NCBI GenBank assembly: GCA_029891385.1
Contig: CM057230.1
Span: forward strand, 31,265,402 to 31,329,401
Reading direction: 5' to 3'
DNA length: 64,000 bases
Source: Erythroxylum novogranatense
Lineage: Eukaryota > Streptophyta > Magnoliopsida > Malpighiales > Erythroxylaceae
Shown: positions 22,566 through 35,602 of the stretch, one piece after another
Position numbering within the stretch: position 1 is the stretch's first letter
How the letters are laid out: every line of letters starts with the position of its first letter
Notes under the pieces: generated by a model
What the model was told of the DNA's origin: nothing
What the model saw: the letters and a program-made list of their open reading frames with translations, nothing else
The model's database searches: none
Translations under genes and position numbers: made by a program

Positions 22566-25500
22566 TTAAGGACACTTGACATTTCTTCCAGGACCTCCAT
22601 AGTAAAAATAATTGCCCCAGACTCTGTTGATCCCTCCTTGTATATCATAGCAATTTGGCCGATCAGCCAATACTTTTAGATTTGATAATGGGATTAAGTT
22701 ATTGTCCCAATCAACCACTTGCAAGTTCCTGAAATATGAAGCTTTTCCAAACCCCTCTCCAGCAAAATGGCCACTGCCCATTTGTGTTGGGGTGTGTGAT
22801 CCTGAAGGACTTGTGTTCACTATTTCTCCTCCAAATTGCACCATAGTTGCGGAGTCCCTTAAACGAGTGAACAAGAATGATGGCCAATACCCTACTAAGA
22901 CTCCTGATCCGAATTGTAGCCACCAATTTCCATGCTTTGGGTCCTGCGGGGAAGTGAGAAAGTTTTGTTATATATAGTTTCCTTAGTGATTAAAGGGTAG
23001 CTATGTGCATCCTAATCATGGTGATATTTTCCTGACAACAAGACTCAGGAAGCTGTTTTACTTGGAAAGTAGAAAAATAAATGGGAAAATTTAAGGCACT
23101 ATTTCAAGCTACTATCGCACGCTCATTTCAGCCATGTTTGGAGCTACGTAGCTTTCCAAATGTCACATATGAAAGCATATGATGCCTGTAGATGATTATG
23201 CTGGAACTTTGGAAAATGACCATTGAGTGGGGAGAAAATTGTAGCCCAAGTAATCAGATCATATGATGCAAAATCATCTGTCACTAAATTATACTCTTTC
23301 GCCTGGTGGGGCAGCAACAAATCATGGCACGAGGTACTGGATTGCAAGTCAAGTATATAATCTGTATATACTTCATAAGTGGTCAGCTGGTTAGATAGCT
23401 AAGCTCATCCCAGCTGGACCATTAATTAAGTCAAATTTATTTCAGAAAACGAAGAACGAGACTTTCTAAATCTTCAAAAGGAGTTTTTACCTTCCAAATC
23501 AATAAGCTTATATCGAATTGTCCTCCACTATACGAAGACGTAGGGGAGATTGCAGCCCCTATTGCGATTCTATTATTTGTTTGTACGAAGCCTGAGCATA
23601 GTAAGTTGTAGCATCCAGTTGCTTGATACGAGTCACTCTGCAATCGGAAGTAAAAATCATCAAGGATTAGCTTATAATTGTAGGTAGGAGTCAGTAGGAC
23701 AACCGAGGTAAAGACAAAAGTTCCTTAGTATCCTTACAGTCCAGTATGTAAAGAACCTTGGATGGTAGTCGCCGTACATTTCTGGGCTAACCTGCAGATA
23801 GAGAAAATTGCATTAAAGTCCACTGTTTTACAGTACAAAAACTGATGAAAGTGAGAGGTGGTTGTAACTGTTTCAATGCTTTAAATATGGAAGCTTTAAT
23901 CTGATGTGTTAGAACTTAGAAGGTTGAAATTCCTAGTCTCCAGGACAATCCCCTAATGGGTGTTCTTTCATCTAAATTATTGGCTTCGGGTTTCTATTTC
24001 TCACATGCAACTTGCTCATTTTGTGACCTTCGTGCACAAAAATGGAGTCTATACTAGCTACCCCGATTTATTTTCATACTTTCTCCTACTAGTAAACCGT
24101 AAAGTATTGCTGTGAGAGAAACTTGATAAAAGAATACAGTATCCTACCGAAAACAGACAGAGAAAACAAGAATTTTCAAATATGTACTTAATAGTAGTTG
24201 AATACGTACCTGCCAACCAGCTTCAATAGTGTTAAGATCATCTCCAAATTGTCCAGAAATGACCCATATCTGTGACAGGCTGAACTCATTAAGATTAGCA
24301 ACTTGAGGAGCCCACACGTTGATGCTAGCTTTTGCACCGTAATACTGATCTCCAGACACAAATCCAACCGCATGCTGTCACAAGGCAACAGCAGGAAAGA
24401 GAAGGGCAATAAATATTCCATTGAAATAGAAAAACTTGTTTCTTGCTATCACTTTCAGCATATTACTGGAGCTACTATGCCTTTAGTTTTGGTAACTTAT
24501 ATTCCTCCTGGTGGTACAATACATACATCGAACTGTGCCTTTTTCCACTCGCCTTTTCCTTTATTTTCTTTCCCTTTTCTTTTGCATTGGAATCAGAGGA
24601 ACCGTCCGGTTCACTACCAGAGTTCAAAAGAATGGTCTTATGAGATACAATATATTAGCATAAATGCTAAACAAGGAAACCGTGTGATATAGGAATCTGA
24701 TTGGAATTATAGAATATTAAGGTTGTAGAACTTAAGATGTTGAATGGCTCTTGTGCAACTGAAAGAGAAGGATCTATCGGAAGAAGAAGACATCAAAGTA
24801 AAAGCTTTTGTTTACTGGAACGAGCTGCAATGTGGAAAAAATCAAAAGAACAGCAAGCCCACCTTCTTAGTTTAATAAACCTGATTTTCCTCAAATAAAG
24901 CAGTTTTTTGTATCTTTAGTCTTTCGATCTCTCTTTGTAAATTTAATCCAATATTTCTTCTTTTTTAAAAGCAACTTAAGAAAAAGGACAATTGCCAGAG
25001 GCCGGCATCACCATATTCTGTGACTACTTTCAGTTTTCGCTTTTCTTTTTTCTTAGTTGTCAAGTTGATCAAGGCTGAGACTTAGCCAAGAAGAAGGAGG
25101 AAAAGAAAAATGGCAACTTCATTTGATGAGCACCTACCTCATGGCCATTGCTGTTGGTGTCTCTTCTAACATGTCTTCGTAATTTCCTTCCATATCTCCT
25201 GTAAGAACTAGCTCTTAACATATCTTCCTCGGTTGTTCTTCTGATTGGTATTGTCCCTTTTGGACACGATTCACCAGACATGCTCCATAACTGAAAATTC
25301 TCTGCATCCACGTCTGTTGGGTTGTGCCCTTTTGGTCTCTCTGGTGCTTCCTGTAGTAAATTCATGCGAAATACAGAGTGTTAACATTGCAAGTGTTTTC
25401 CTACAAAACATTGTCTTTTTCACAGGAAATTCCGATGCAGTGACATGATAATAATTCAAATACCAATGGTTTCTGTCCTCTCAATCGGGGGTGGTCGAAA

Positions 25501-25914
25501 GCTGGTTGGCGATGAGACAAAACACAGTCTATTTGATCGCCATCAGGACTCTGTAGCAAGAAACAAGTTGTCGAGCTGTTAAGAACTTTGTAGCTCAGAA
25601 AAAGGGGGGAAAAAAAACAAACAGAGTTGAAAACAGGGGAAATGAAAGTCGAATCCAAACGAAACAACACTATATGTTCAGGAAGCGAAGTCAAATGCCT
25701 GAATCGTCTTGACTGCAGGCTTATTAATCTTCTTCAGACGTTCTCTTATCATCTTCAACTTGCGTAACTCATCTTCTGGCCTAAAAGTTTGGTTCTTTGC
25801 ATGGCTGTTGTCGTATTCCGACGAACGAACAGGACAAATTGAAGAAAAAACGAGAAGAAACCATATAGACATGGTAACAAACGGTGAGATCCCACTGTAC
25901 CAACTAGAACTCAT
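22566..25914 (-). CDS. Neprosin/DUF239 family secreted peptidase-like protein
   Basis: Seven phase-0 exons: 25699-25914, 25464-25550, 25138-25350, 24210-24374, 23738-23791, 23491-23637 and 22566-22943. They give 419 residues, the usual length for the family. The ATG at 25914 precedes a hydrophobic segment (SIWFLLVFSSICPV) typical of a signal peptide. An in-frame ATG at 26049 adds a basic, unlike-family extension. Residues about 60-150 form the activation-peptide domain (SPDGDQIDCV, HRQPAFDHP). The catalytic Neprosin domain follows with GDQYYGAKASINVWAPQV, NTIEAGWQVSP, GDYHPRFFTYWTSD, TGCYNLLCSGFVQ and ATMVQFGGEIVN, ending at KCP. Glu223 in IEAGW and Glu334 in FGGE are my candidates for the two catalytic glutamates of this glutamic-peptidase family. 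Exon 1 can only join exon 2 in the family pattern (KTIQ|SPDGD) through a GC-AG intron. Substrate is unknown. Confidence 0.85.
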
Positions 25915-26386
25915 GTTTGAGAAATTCCTTTGTCTTGTTCTTTTGGCCAAGTGTGTACGTGCTTCTTCTGTACATTGATGTCGTCTTCGTCTGTGATGAA
26001 AATAGGACCCCATATCTCTAGTTTTCGTATTCACCCAGCATATAATCAACCATTCTAAGAAACCTCAACTAAATCTCTCACCATTTCCAAAGCTCTTGAA
26101 CCCCAAAAATAGCACCAACTCTCTTCTCTATACCCCTGTTTTTCTCACTACTCCACCACAGCTTCTGATTCTCTCCACCTTGGTTTTTATGTTCTGACAA
26201 CCGTGAACTCCTAGGCACGGAGTTGAATTAAAAAAGGACACTATTGGGGTTGGGTTTTCCTTAAAGTCTTACCTGTGTAGATACGGAGCTATAAATACTG
26301 GGTAGTGATGAAATCATGCCAAACTTAAAATATTCTGAAAAAGAAAAGAAAATGCATATATATGTATATATATCTATAGTCTATAC

Positions 26387-26402
26387 AGAGAGAGAGAGAG
26401 AG
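26387..26402. repeat. (AG)n microsatellite
   Basis: Eight AG units, about 480 bp upstream of the neprosin-like start codon on the other strand. A nearby (AT)-rich run lies at 26355-26375. Confidence 0.85.
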
Positions 26403-27237
26403 GGTATAAGAAAGTATGTTTCCAGTCTCCAATACAAAGACTGAAACTTTAACTTTTTTTGCGTTAATTATATAGGGCAAAATGGTAGCCATTTCTGTTA
26501 TTCTTTACTTTGGTGAGGAGGACAGATAGGAATTACACTTGATTCAGGTTTTCCAAAGTTCTTTGCTTTGAGCCTTCTCTTTCTCACTTCCCCAGATGTT
26601 CCTTGTGTCAGCTCTATATACGTCTCCCTACCTTTGTTTACAAATCTTACCGTATCGTTTTTCAACGTAATAAAGCTAACGCACTTTGATTCAGCATAAG
26701 GCTTTTTATTTTCGGCAATGTATTAATATTTTTATCATTTTAAAATATATTTTTTTACTGTCCAATTATAACTTATAACTTATCCAAATGAAGGCATAGT
26801 TTCCATTGGTTTGGACTAAAAAACTAGGGTTCCCCAGGTACGACAACCTTGTAAAGGTGTCGTTTTCCTTGGGGAAAGCCACGCAGGTTTTTTCCTATGT
26901 GTGTGTTGGCACGCGCACCTGGTGATTCTAAACACCATCTGCATGCTTCTGCTTAATTACATCAACGCACGCGTGCATGCATGTCCATATTGTTCCTTCC
27001 TTAATTAATCCTTTGATTTCATACTAATCTTTCTTAGTATTAGTTAAGAAAAATCTCAAGTGAGAATCCTAATTCTAGTATTGTACCAAAACGAGATTAG
27101 ATACATACACGTTGGTAGCTGGGACTAAGATCCTTTATTTGTGTTTTGTATTCCCATTCCATGAGCATCAATATCATGTGTGTATACATTCACCTAAACT
27201 AAATATGTTCATTTTACTGTTTAGCCATTGTAAAATA

Positions 27238-27500
27238 CTCTCTCCAATTTAAAATAAGTATCGTTTTAGAGAGATATACACTTATTAAGAAAGCTAGTGA
27301 AATGTTTGATATACTTTTATTAATTGCATGTTAAATTGCTTTGAAAATGTAATTTGTATAATTAAAATGTGAGAGAATTAAAGGGTAATTTTGAAAATAA
27401 AATTATAAACATGCATGAAGAATCGTGAATGACACTTATTTTGAATAATTATTTTGAATAATTAAAATTTCTTTAAAAAGATACTTATAATAAAAGGAAG
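27238..27500. mobile_element. Stowaway-like MITE, diverged copy in inverse orientation
   Basis: CTCTCTCCAATTTAAAATAAG begins it and CTTATAATAAAAGGAAG ends it, with TA on both sides. Internal blocks (CATGTTAAATTG, AAACATGCATGAAGAATCGTGAATGACACTTATTTTGAATAATTA in short matches) correspond to the reverse complement of the copy at 21425-21713. No coding capacity. Confidence 0.65.
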
Positions 27501-30500
27501 TATATGATAGGAGGGTCTTTCAAGTGTGATGTCAAGGTCAAAGGGACATGACATCATTAGCACAAGCCGTGGAGTTTTGGATTCTCATATTATATAATGT
27601 GGTCCAATCGTCTTCTTCTGCCTCGACTGTGGTTCTGAACTAAATCTAAAAGCATCCTTGTCACTAATTACTTCTTAATAGCTAATTACAGGTCTACTAC
27701 TTAATTTAATTACTTGGAGTGGTGAAATTGGAACGCATTTATGAGTATATGACACACCAGAGTTAAGGAAGGTTGGGATATGGCTTTACAAGTAGCTCCA
27801 CTTTTTGATGCCCTCTGGTCTGGCAATTATGTCTAGCGCCTACCTAACACACACACACACACACACACAAACCCCTTTTCCTTCTTCTTCGTCTTCTTCT
27901 TCTTCACTTTATTTGTTTTCCTCTTCCTAATTCTTCTCCCTAATAAGCCCAACATAGGCTCACCTACTGACTGCACCAACAACCTTCAGTGGTCATCTAA
28001 GAATGTCGTCCCACGAGGTGTCAGCTCATTGCGACCCAAAATTCTACCATTCCTCAGTGTTACAAAAGTAAATAAATAAATACCACATTAAAGACTCAAC
28101 AAACAGAGAAGAGTAACGAGATTCATCAAATAATTTAACAGCCATTTTAATTCTTTTCAATGTAATTAATTAGTTCAAATATGAGAAATTCAATTTCAAA
28201 GAATTTAAGTAAATGAAATTGAAATAACATTTCAAATCGCTTTGTTGCATTCCACCATTGGAATCATTGTTATAATTATGTCGGGTTATCTGAACAATTC
28301 GCAATTTAAAACAACTTGAAGTGAAGTATTATTTGGTTAGGTTGGGAGGTTTTGAATGACTTGAGTTAATTTTAAGGTGGATAAGGAGGGGCATAAGAAA
28401 GCAGGAGCAAACATTGTTTGGTCTGATCTGAGTTCTCCAAAACCATTAGAACTGGCATGGTCCCCCGGATGTACCACAAATCTCACACTCCAACACCAAC
28501 AATAAAGCAGCTTCCTCAGACTTGGTCTCCGAAGCCAAAGCAGACAGGTTCATTTTTTGACCAACTTATTAGCGTGAAGACAATATGATCTAATTTGACT
28601 TTACACTATATATATACTTCAATCAAGCTTTTACATTCTGAAGAAAATATCACAAAAACGTTCCTTGTTTTATTGTTTCTATCTTACGCCAAGGATAGAA
28701 GAAAGTTGCGCCATCGATCTGAACTTAGACTAGCTGAACGTTGAGCTTTAGCCATCAGCACATGATATATATATGGATCTGTGTGACTTTCTTCAGAGAG
28801 AAGAAAAAGACAGGCAACCCTTTTCTCAGCAGAAGCCATGTGATGATATAATCTTAATTTGTGATCGACACAACAGTTCCCTTTTCGTCAACTTGGCAGA
28901 ATAAAAGCTGAAGTTACTCTAAACGCTTAGAGGTTCCTATAAACAACAAACTGAATGTAAGTGAACATTTATTCAGTGCTAGACCGTCTAGAAGGATGTT
29001 TAAGCACATGGGCTCGGTCTTATGTTTCTATAAATTGATGAATTCACGGGTCTCAGTGCCTCACCTGGGAGATTTCCATAAGCTGATGATATCTCAAGCA
29101 TGGTTTCTAGCATGTGATGGTTCTAAAGAGGGAATTATGATTCAAACTTCAAACCTGCAATCCACCAAACGAACCCAGAAATCCGAAACCTGTTCATTGG
29201 ACTAGAATTAAAAGTGACAAGAATACAGTGCATTTTTCATTATCATTTTTAAATGGTCTAGGATTTTAAATTTTAGACTGCAACAGTACTTATAATTATA
29301 TTATTATTTTAAGACGAAGACATTATCGCGATTTATCATATTTAGTCTGCATTATTTTTAATTCCTTTGTATTATTCAAATTGTTGCAATAACTTTTGAT
29401 TTTGGGTTTTGATTAGGCAACCAGATATTAATATTGCATGGCTCCTGTACTTAATTAGGATGGAACTCATGTATGTGTCAGCAAGCAATCATGATGTCCC
29501 CAGCTTGACCCCGTCAAGTAAGCTTGATATGAAATAATGTTTAAGCAATTTTACGAGCAGCATAGAGGACCAAAAAATGCACACATATATATATATATAT
29601 ATTATCTTTAGAACAGTGGGAGCCATAGTCCCCCTTCTATGGGGGCTATAATTCTTGATGGTTGCATTGACTCTAGAAGAAGACCGATTGAATGACATGA
29701 CAGGAAATCCCACTTAAAACTTCTCATGCTTCAATTGCTCAACATCTTTATTTAGTGTCATGATACAGTGGAAAGTCAAGAAGATTTGTGGGATTTTGGG
29801 AGTGGAACCACTGGAACCGAAAATCCATGTAGTGACTGTTCTATACCCTCAAAGAAGCTGACATCCAAATTGACCAGTGCCCAATTTTTCTTGGTTAATT
29901 ATAAAGCCAGTTGACTAAGACCTATCAACACCGTATGGCTAAGAGACAGCATGACTAAGGCCCTGTTCTTCTGATATGGATTGATCAAAACCCCACTAAG
30001 AACCAAAGTTGCTCTTTTTAGGCCAAAATATATTCTTAGAAGCCTCGAAAAAGATGAGCAGGAATGAGATATGGAATGTGAAATGAGAAATAGCTAGTGG
30101 CTTTTCCCTCTCCATAATTAATTACACATAGACATAGCATGGCTTGAACCCTACCCTATGCTGATAGAATGAATGATCCTTTAAGCCATTAAAGGGTCAA
30201 ACTTTGTGTATAGGTTCATTAGTTTTAACAAAGATTACAAGAAAAAGGACACCGAACTAATATACATTTCGATGGTACTGAAGTTGGTTTCACGATTACA
30301 AATTAGTGATCTAATTTATTTTTTAAAAAGAATAAGAATAAGAATAAAGGACTATAAAATATTAACAATTTTCAAGAAAATCGTCAAAATTTATTTAGAA
30401 TAAGTGTGAGATTATTACATTTTAAAAATAACAGGTAAAAAAATAGTAGTAAGTCACGAAACAAAAATAATAGGTAAATTTAGGGTTACAAAGTTATGAT

Positions 30501-32789
30501 GCTTCCTTGTCTTTTCATTGTTTAAACAGAAAACTTTGAATAGGATAAGAAAGTTTCATAATCTAAGGCTCAAACAACTCCTCCAGACGGCTTCTGCGGG
30601 CCTTCACGTTCAGAACTTTGTAATGATATCATAGTTGTAATTACTTGACTTTGATATATGCTTGAGCCGCTGATTTTGGTCAAGACTCTTTGGTCGGTCG
30701 GTTTCAAGTTAAAAGAACCCTTCAGCTTTCACATACTATCAATCCCACCTCAGAAAAAGATGCTTATTTTAAGGAACATTTATTTCAACCAAAGCGAATA
30801 CTTTACTTGGTCCTCACACAAGAGTTACCAAGTCAAGAAAAGGATTGCCGTCCCTTAATATCTTTAACGAATTGATATATTGCAGCTCAAGAGCATAGAT
30901 TAATGGTTCTGAGAATTTCTGCTTTTTGCTTGTTTCCATCAACTCGGGAACAAATTAAAAGCAAGCGAAAGAATAAGGAACAAGCTGGCTAGCTAGCTAT
31001 ACATGAATTGATGACATTGATATAGATTGCATTTTTGATCTTGGAAGAATAAGCATCAAAGCATCTGGCTTTTGAATAGTAGTTAAAAGGTGGAATAATG
31101 GTAAAGTGAATTCCACTTAGTCCCACATAAAAAGAAGAGAATAGAATCATGATAAAGAATGGTAGTAGTATAGAGTGTAAATGATGAATTTTAGGGCCTC
31201 CATTGGACACCATCCTTTCTTTTTTTGTTTCCAGCTTCATTTTCCTGATAATGTCTCTCTACGCCTACAATTTGTATACGTAGCTCCATTCATGGCATAT
31301 GGTTCCACTCGATGATCCTTTCTCTGTATGTATCATATATTAAAATAAAAAAGGCTCTTGAAAGGTGTAAAAAGGAATGTTACAAAAGCTTCCAGGCATG
31401 GAATAGTGTTGTTAAGCAATGATTTTGTCTCGAGGGGCATGGTCAGCTTTTCAAGCAATAAGAAAAAATCCCATCACCGTTTGCATTTTGCAAAGAAACA
31501 TTCCCATGTGGAATATAAAATGCCAGCCCCTCACCTTCTCAAATTTGGTTATTTCTTAATAAGAATAGAAACAGCCTATAACTTTTATAGCTTAAAATCT
31601 TAAGAATGATCTCAGTAATATATATAACTATCACATTAATTGTTTTAAGTTCCATAGTTAATCATTTGATTAATGAGTTCTCCAAGTTCAAGCATACCTA
31701 AACACCTTTTTTTTTTCCTTTTAAAAGGAAGAATGTTCCAATTGTGTTAAATCCTGGAGGGAGTCTCTTAGTGCTTAAGGTATATTTTTTTTTTTTGGAT
31801 ACGTGCTTAGGGCATAATGTCCTTGGTCCATCACTCCTCACGGCAAATCATGATGATGTTGCTGTAACAAAGTACATTTGAAGGCCTGGATTGTTGAATT
31901 GCTTGCAATTGGGAAGACAATGTTGTGATGTTCAATCATGGCCATACGTTGCATTGATTTATCACCTGCAAGATTGCACATGTCGTCTGATCATGTCAGT
32001 CAGTCACTTCGTATGTGACTATCAAATCTAACCTTTGGATCATTCGTAAATGTACGACAAAAACAACTGGGTTCTCCTTGTGGTGATCCAGTGGCTATTG
32101 GCAGGCTTGTTATTAACATGCTAGCTTTAGTCTTAGTCCAATATTAGGTCCGTTGCCAGAGTTTGGTTTAGCTGAATTATCAACATCATGCTCATGTCTT
32201 TAAACCCAATGGGTTTCAGTTTTCATAAACAGCTTCCTTGTGGGTACATACCCTTCATGACCATTCGAAACATTTAACATGTAATCCTACCTTCTCTGTG
32301 CTTTCCACAAAAACGACTCTTCAAAATCCAAATTTAGGGTTTGATTTTGGGGTTGGTCATAGTTTGATTTTAGAGTTTATAGATCTAGAGATTGCCACTT
32401 GGCACATAATTCTATTAGACAATTATTTATATGTCCAATAAAAATCTGACTTAATCGGTAATAAAAGTTCTTATATGAATTGATTGGTAAATATGTAAAG
32501 ATTGAAGTTAAAAAATAAAATAAGCCACGGCGTTGAGTTGGAGAATATAAAATTTTTAAATTTAGGGTGAATTAATCTTTGTCTAGTATCTTCATGACAT
32601 ATTGTATGTGACTCTATCGGAAACAATATTTCTATTAAGTTATAGTAAGATTGTACATTATCAGACCTCTCTAGATCTTACCCTCAACAAAACTTTAAAT
32701 AAGTGTTGTTCATGATAATGATGATCTTTGCCGAAATATAAAATTTATAAATAAAACTACAGTAATTTGTAAAATAAATTAACTTAAAT
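27501..32789. other. Long intergenic region
   Basis: No gene could be supported across more than 5 kb on either strand; all frames are short and unlike known proteins. It contains an (AC)n microsatellite at 27847-27868 followed by CTT-rich DNA to 27907, and an (AT)n run at 29586-29602. Undetected non-coding RNAs are possible. Confidence 0.45.
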
Positions 32790-33566
32790 GCATGAGGAGA
32801 CTATCTTTCATTGTCTTGTTGATTGTGAGGTAGCAAAAGATTGTTCATTTGTTGCAGGCCTTTGGAATTTTCTATCTTGAATTTTGCAGGTTAGAGATGT
32901 TGATATGGTATGTCTCGGTTTGATGGTGGTGTGATCTTTATGGGAAGCTCGCAATGATTTAGTTTGGAACCAGAAAAGAAGAATCCCTGCTTAAATTGTG
33001 TATAGAGCTGGTGAGTTTTTGAGCGATTGGTTAGCGGCAAAGGTCACCAGGTTAGTTCAAAATCCAGCTCAAGTTTCTCATCTGTGGATTAAACCAGGTT
33101 CAAGAATGTTGAAACTCAATGTAAATGTAGCACTCTTTTTGGCAATACTGCTATGGGTTTTGGAATGATAGTACGTGATGATAGTGGCTCTTTTATTCAA
33201 GCCATGCAAAAGCAAATCCCAGTAGGTACGGATGCAAGAGTGGCAGGGATTTTTGCGATACATGAAGCGCTTAGCGGATAAAGAATGAGGGTTGGTCTAA
33301 TATTGTTGTGGAGTCAAATGCACAACTTTGCATTCAGGTTATTACTAATCCCAACTATATTGATTTATCTTTATTTAGAATTCTAGTTTCTCATTGTAAA
33401 TCTCTATTGATTGAGATGAATGTGATATTGAATTATGTTAGATGATTTGTGAACAGTGTTGCTCATTCTCTAAATTGAGCTTCTCGTTCCATTGCAGATT
33501 CGGTGGTTTAAACTTTACCACCTAGTTATATTTTGAATGTTCTATTCTTTGATAATCAATGAAATT
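32790..33566 (+). pseudogene. LINE (L1-type) ORF2 3' remnant: zinc knuckle and RNase H
   Basis: Translation in several frames gives FHCLVDCEVAKDCSF and VAGLWNF, the zf-RVT C-terminus of plant LINE ORF2. Then come RNDLVWNQ, WLAAKVTRLVQNPAQ and WIKPGSRMLKLNVNVALF, followed by GFGMIVRDDSGSFIQAM, AGIFAIHEALSG and VVESNAQLCIQVITNPNYIDL: an RVT_3-type RNase H domain. Stops and frame changes interrupt it. All three acidic catalytic positions appear changed (N in LNVNV, G in VAGIF, N in VESNA, where D, E and D are usual). Upstream RT and endonuclease are absent, as in 5'-truncated LINEs. Confidence 0.65.
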
Positions 33567-34271
33567 AACCATATTTTACTAAAAAAGAAATTAAATGTTT
33601 ACATTTCTCCCTTGCAGCGCCTAGTGACGTAGAACCTTAAAGAACGAATAAAAGCATACTAAATATTTAAAAAGTATGGAGCAGGGGTTCGATCCTTGAC
33701 TTTAGGTATGGAACAACCTTAAATCTTTGGGTCAGTTGTCTCATCCTATAAGGTACCTACAAACTAACGAGAGAATTAGTCACTGATTCTGTTGGTAGAT
33801 ACCTTAGTCAAAAATAAAATAAAATCAAGTAGCAATTAGCATAAGCTTATAATATTTAGTGCATCCCCATGATTTCCCAATCAACCAAATCTTTGACTAA
33901 TTTCTTCTGTGTGTCCTGACGCCTGACTGACTGATTCTGATGTTGATATGCCACTAAAGTTGGTCCTCCAAAACAAACCAATCTCTTTACTTTTGGAGGC
34001 GCATCCCGGCGATAGCTCGCATACAGACAAGATGATATTGAAGGGACTAAACCCACTTATGAATTTGTTAATAGGAGCTTGTATCTATTTCATGCAGGAC
34101 CAATATCAGTAAGGTTTGTGTCAGGAATGGCACTGGTTGATTGTGTCGGGCAGTATATGCACAGCACACAGGACATCTAGTGTGTATCAGATGGAGGAAA
34201 AAAAAATCCAAGTCTGCGTGCTGAGAAGTTGTCCAATTCTGCGTGCTATGAAGATGTGTCGTGCTGTATGG
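33567..34271. other. Intergenic region upstream of the SOUL pseudogene
   Basis: Contains GGGGTTCGATCC at 33684-33695, a B-box-like sequence that might mark a tRNA-derived SINE. Otherwise nothing recognisable. Confidence 0.3.
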
Positions 34272-34278
34272 CTATAAA
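34272..34278 (+). promoter_or_regulatory. TATA box of the SOUL gene relic
   Basis: TATAAAA lies 49 bp before the ATG at 34327, with GCTATAAAAGCC around it. Spacing allows a start near 34303. Confidence 0.6.
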
Positions 34279-34326
34279 AGCCAGTCCAAGTGCCAAAATG
34301 CTTCAAGCTGAGCTAATCAGAGATAA

Positions 34327-35128
34327 ATGGAGTTTAATATTTTCAACTTGGCAGCACCAAGAGTTTTCCTGGTTTTCATCAACCTTGTCTTCTTTGGCCA
34401 GGCAGTAGAAACACCAAAGTACACAGTTGTACAATCGGAATCTGATTACGAGATCAGACTTTACAAAGACATCTCCTGGATGTCGGCTCTTGTCCAAGGA
34501 ACCTCCTTCCAGAAATCCACCAAAGATGGCTTCCACGGGTTTCCTCTCATCACCCTTTAACCCTGCTTAATATCTCGCAACATTTTCTCTACTTGTTTCC
34601 TACTATTCAACACACGTATACATACAAACGGTTTAAATAGCAGTAGCATCCTGGAATTGTGGTTCTGTATAAGTTGGTCTATTCCCAGTAATGCATTGTT
34701 TTTCTTGGCCTTTTTTCATCAGGATTTACCAATACATTCATGGGGCAAACCTTAACAGATCTCAGATACCGATGACAGCTCCTGTTTTAACGACCATCAC
34801 TCCATCACAACAAGGGACGTCCTCCATGATGTACGGTGAAAGACTGTTTGTCTCAATCCATTATGGAGTTGCTCCTCCTCAGCCAAACTCAACTTAATTT
34901 GCAGCTAGATAAATGGAGGGCTCGGCGCGTGGCGGTGAGGAAGTTTTCAGGGTTCGCCGGAGATGATAACATCGGAAAAGAACTGGAAGCTCCGGTGAGC
35001 AGCATAAAAGGGCACTCGGGTGCTGTTTTGGAAGATAAAGCTTCCTATACTCTAGCCACCTTTCGGAGCGTTTGAACGAGGTGTGGATGTACATGTCAGG
35101 TGTAAATGCAGAGGGGAGTTTATGTTGA
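34327..35128 (+). pseudogene. SOUL haem-binding family protein, frameshifted
   Basis: Exon 1 (34327-34538) encodes a signal-like start (APRVFLVFINLVFFGQA), then VETPKYTVVQSESDYEIRLY and SFQKSTKDGFHG. A GT-AG intron (34539-34732) leads to YQYIHGANLNRSQIPMTAPVL, the SOUL core. The frame ends at a stop after PPQPNST, where the family continues ELNLQLDKW. LNLQLDKW and VAVRKFSGFAGDD follow in another frame, and RLNEVWMYMSGVNAEG in a third, ending at TGA 35126-35128. Two separate deletions (near 34890 and 35062) therefore break it, and a segment equal to about five residues (QYNSP) seems lost. SOUL proteins bind haem or tetrapyrroles; secreted plant members are poorly characterised. It converges on GWD1, about 470 bp between coding ends. 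Sequencing errors could mimic one shift but hardly both. Confidence 0.7.
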
Positions 35129-35602
35129 TTTGTCACAGAATGTGTTACATGAAGCTGAAGAATAATGTAGATAATGTTTGAGCTTGTGACTTGCGATAAG
35201 ATGGATATACGGAGTTCCAATTCTGGGTCCAAAATTGCTCTATCCTATTATGTTCTTCTTAACCATTTATTTATACAAGACCTATATGAAACCTATATAA
35301 ATAGACAAAAATCTACATAAATAAATGACTGAGATTCAATGAATAAGATAAAACAGAGTAATCTTAAACAGAAGATCCTAACTCGGATATACTAGTGGGT
35401 GAAACAGATAATTTATTATTTTAAACAGATACACAAGAGGTTATGCCTCCGATTATTTGGTATAACTTCCCGTCCTTATATTTCCTCTTTTATTCCTCTT
35501 CAGCTCTTTTATGCTATATTTTCACATACACATTTTTATAGGCCAAAGCCGGTTTAGAAAGCACTGTGAAAGGGAAATATAAAAGAAAAAGAAAAGGGAA
35601 GA

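Noticed and set aside
24303..24692. 129-residue plus-strand frame
   Set aside because: Overlaps neprosin-like exon 24210-24374 and its intron on the opposite strand; no recognisable protein.
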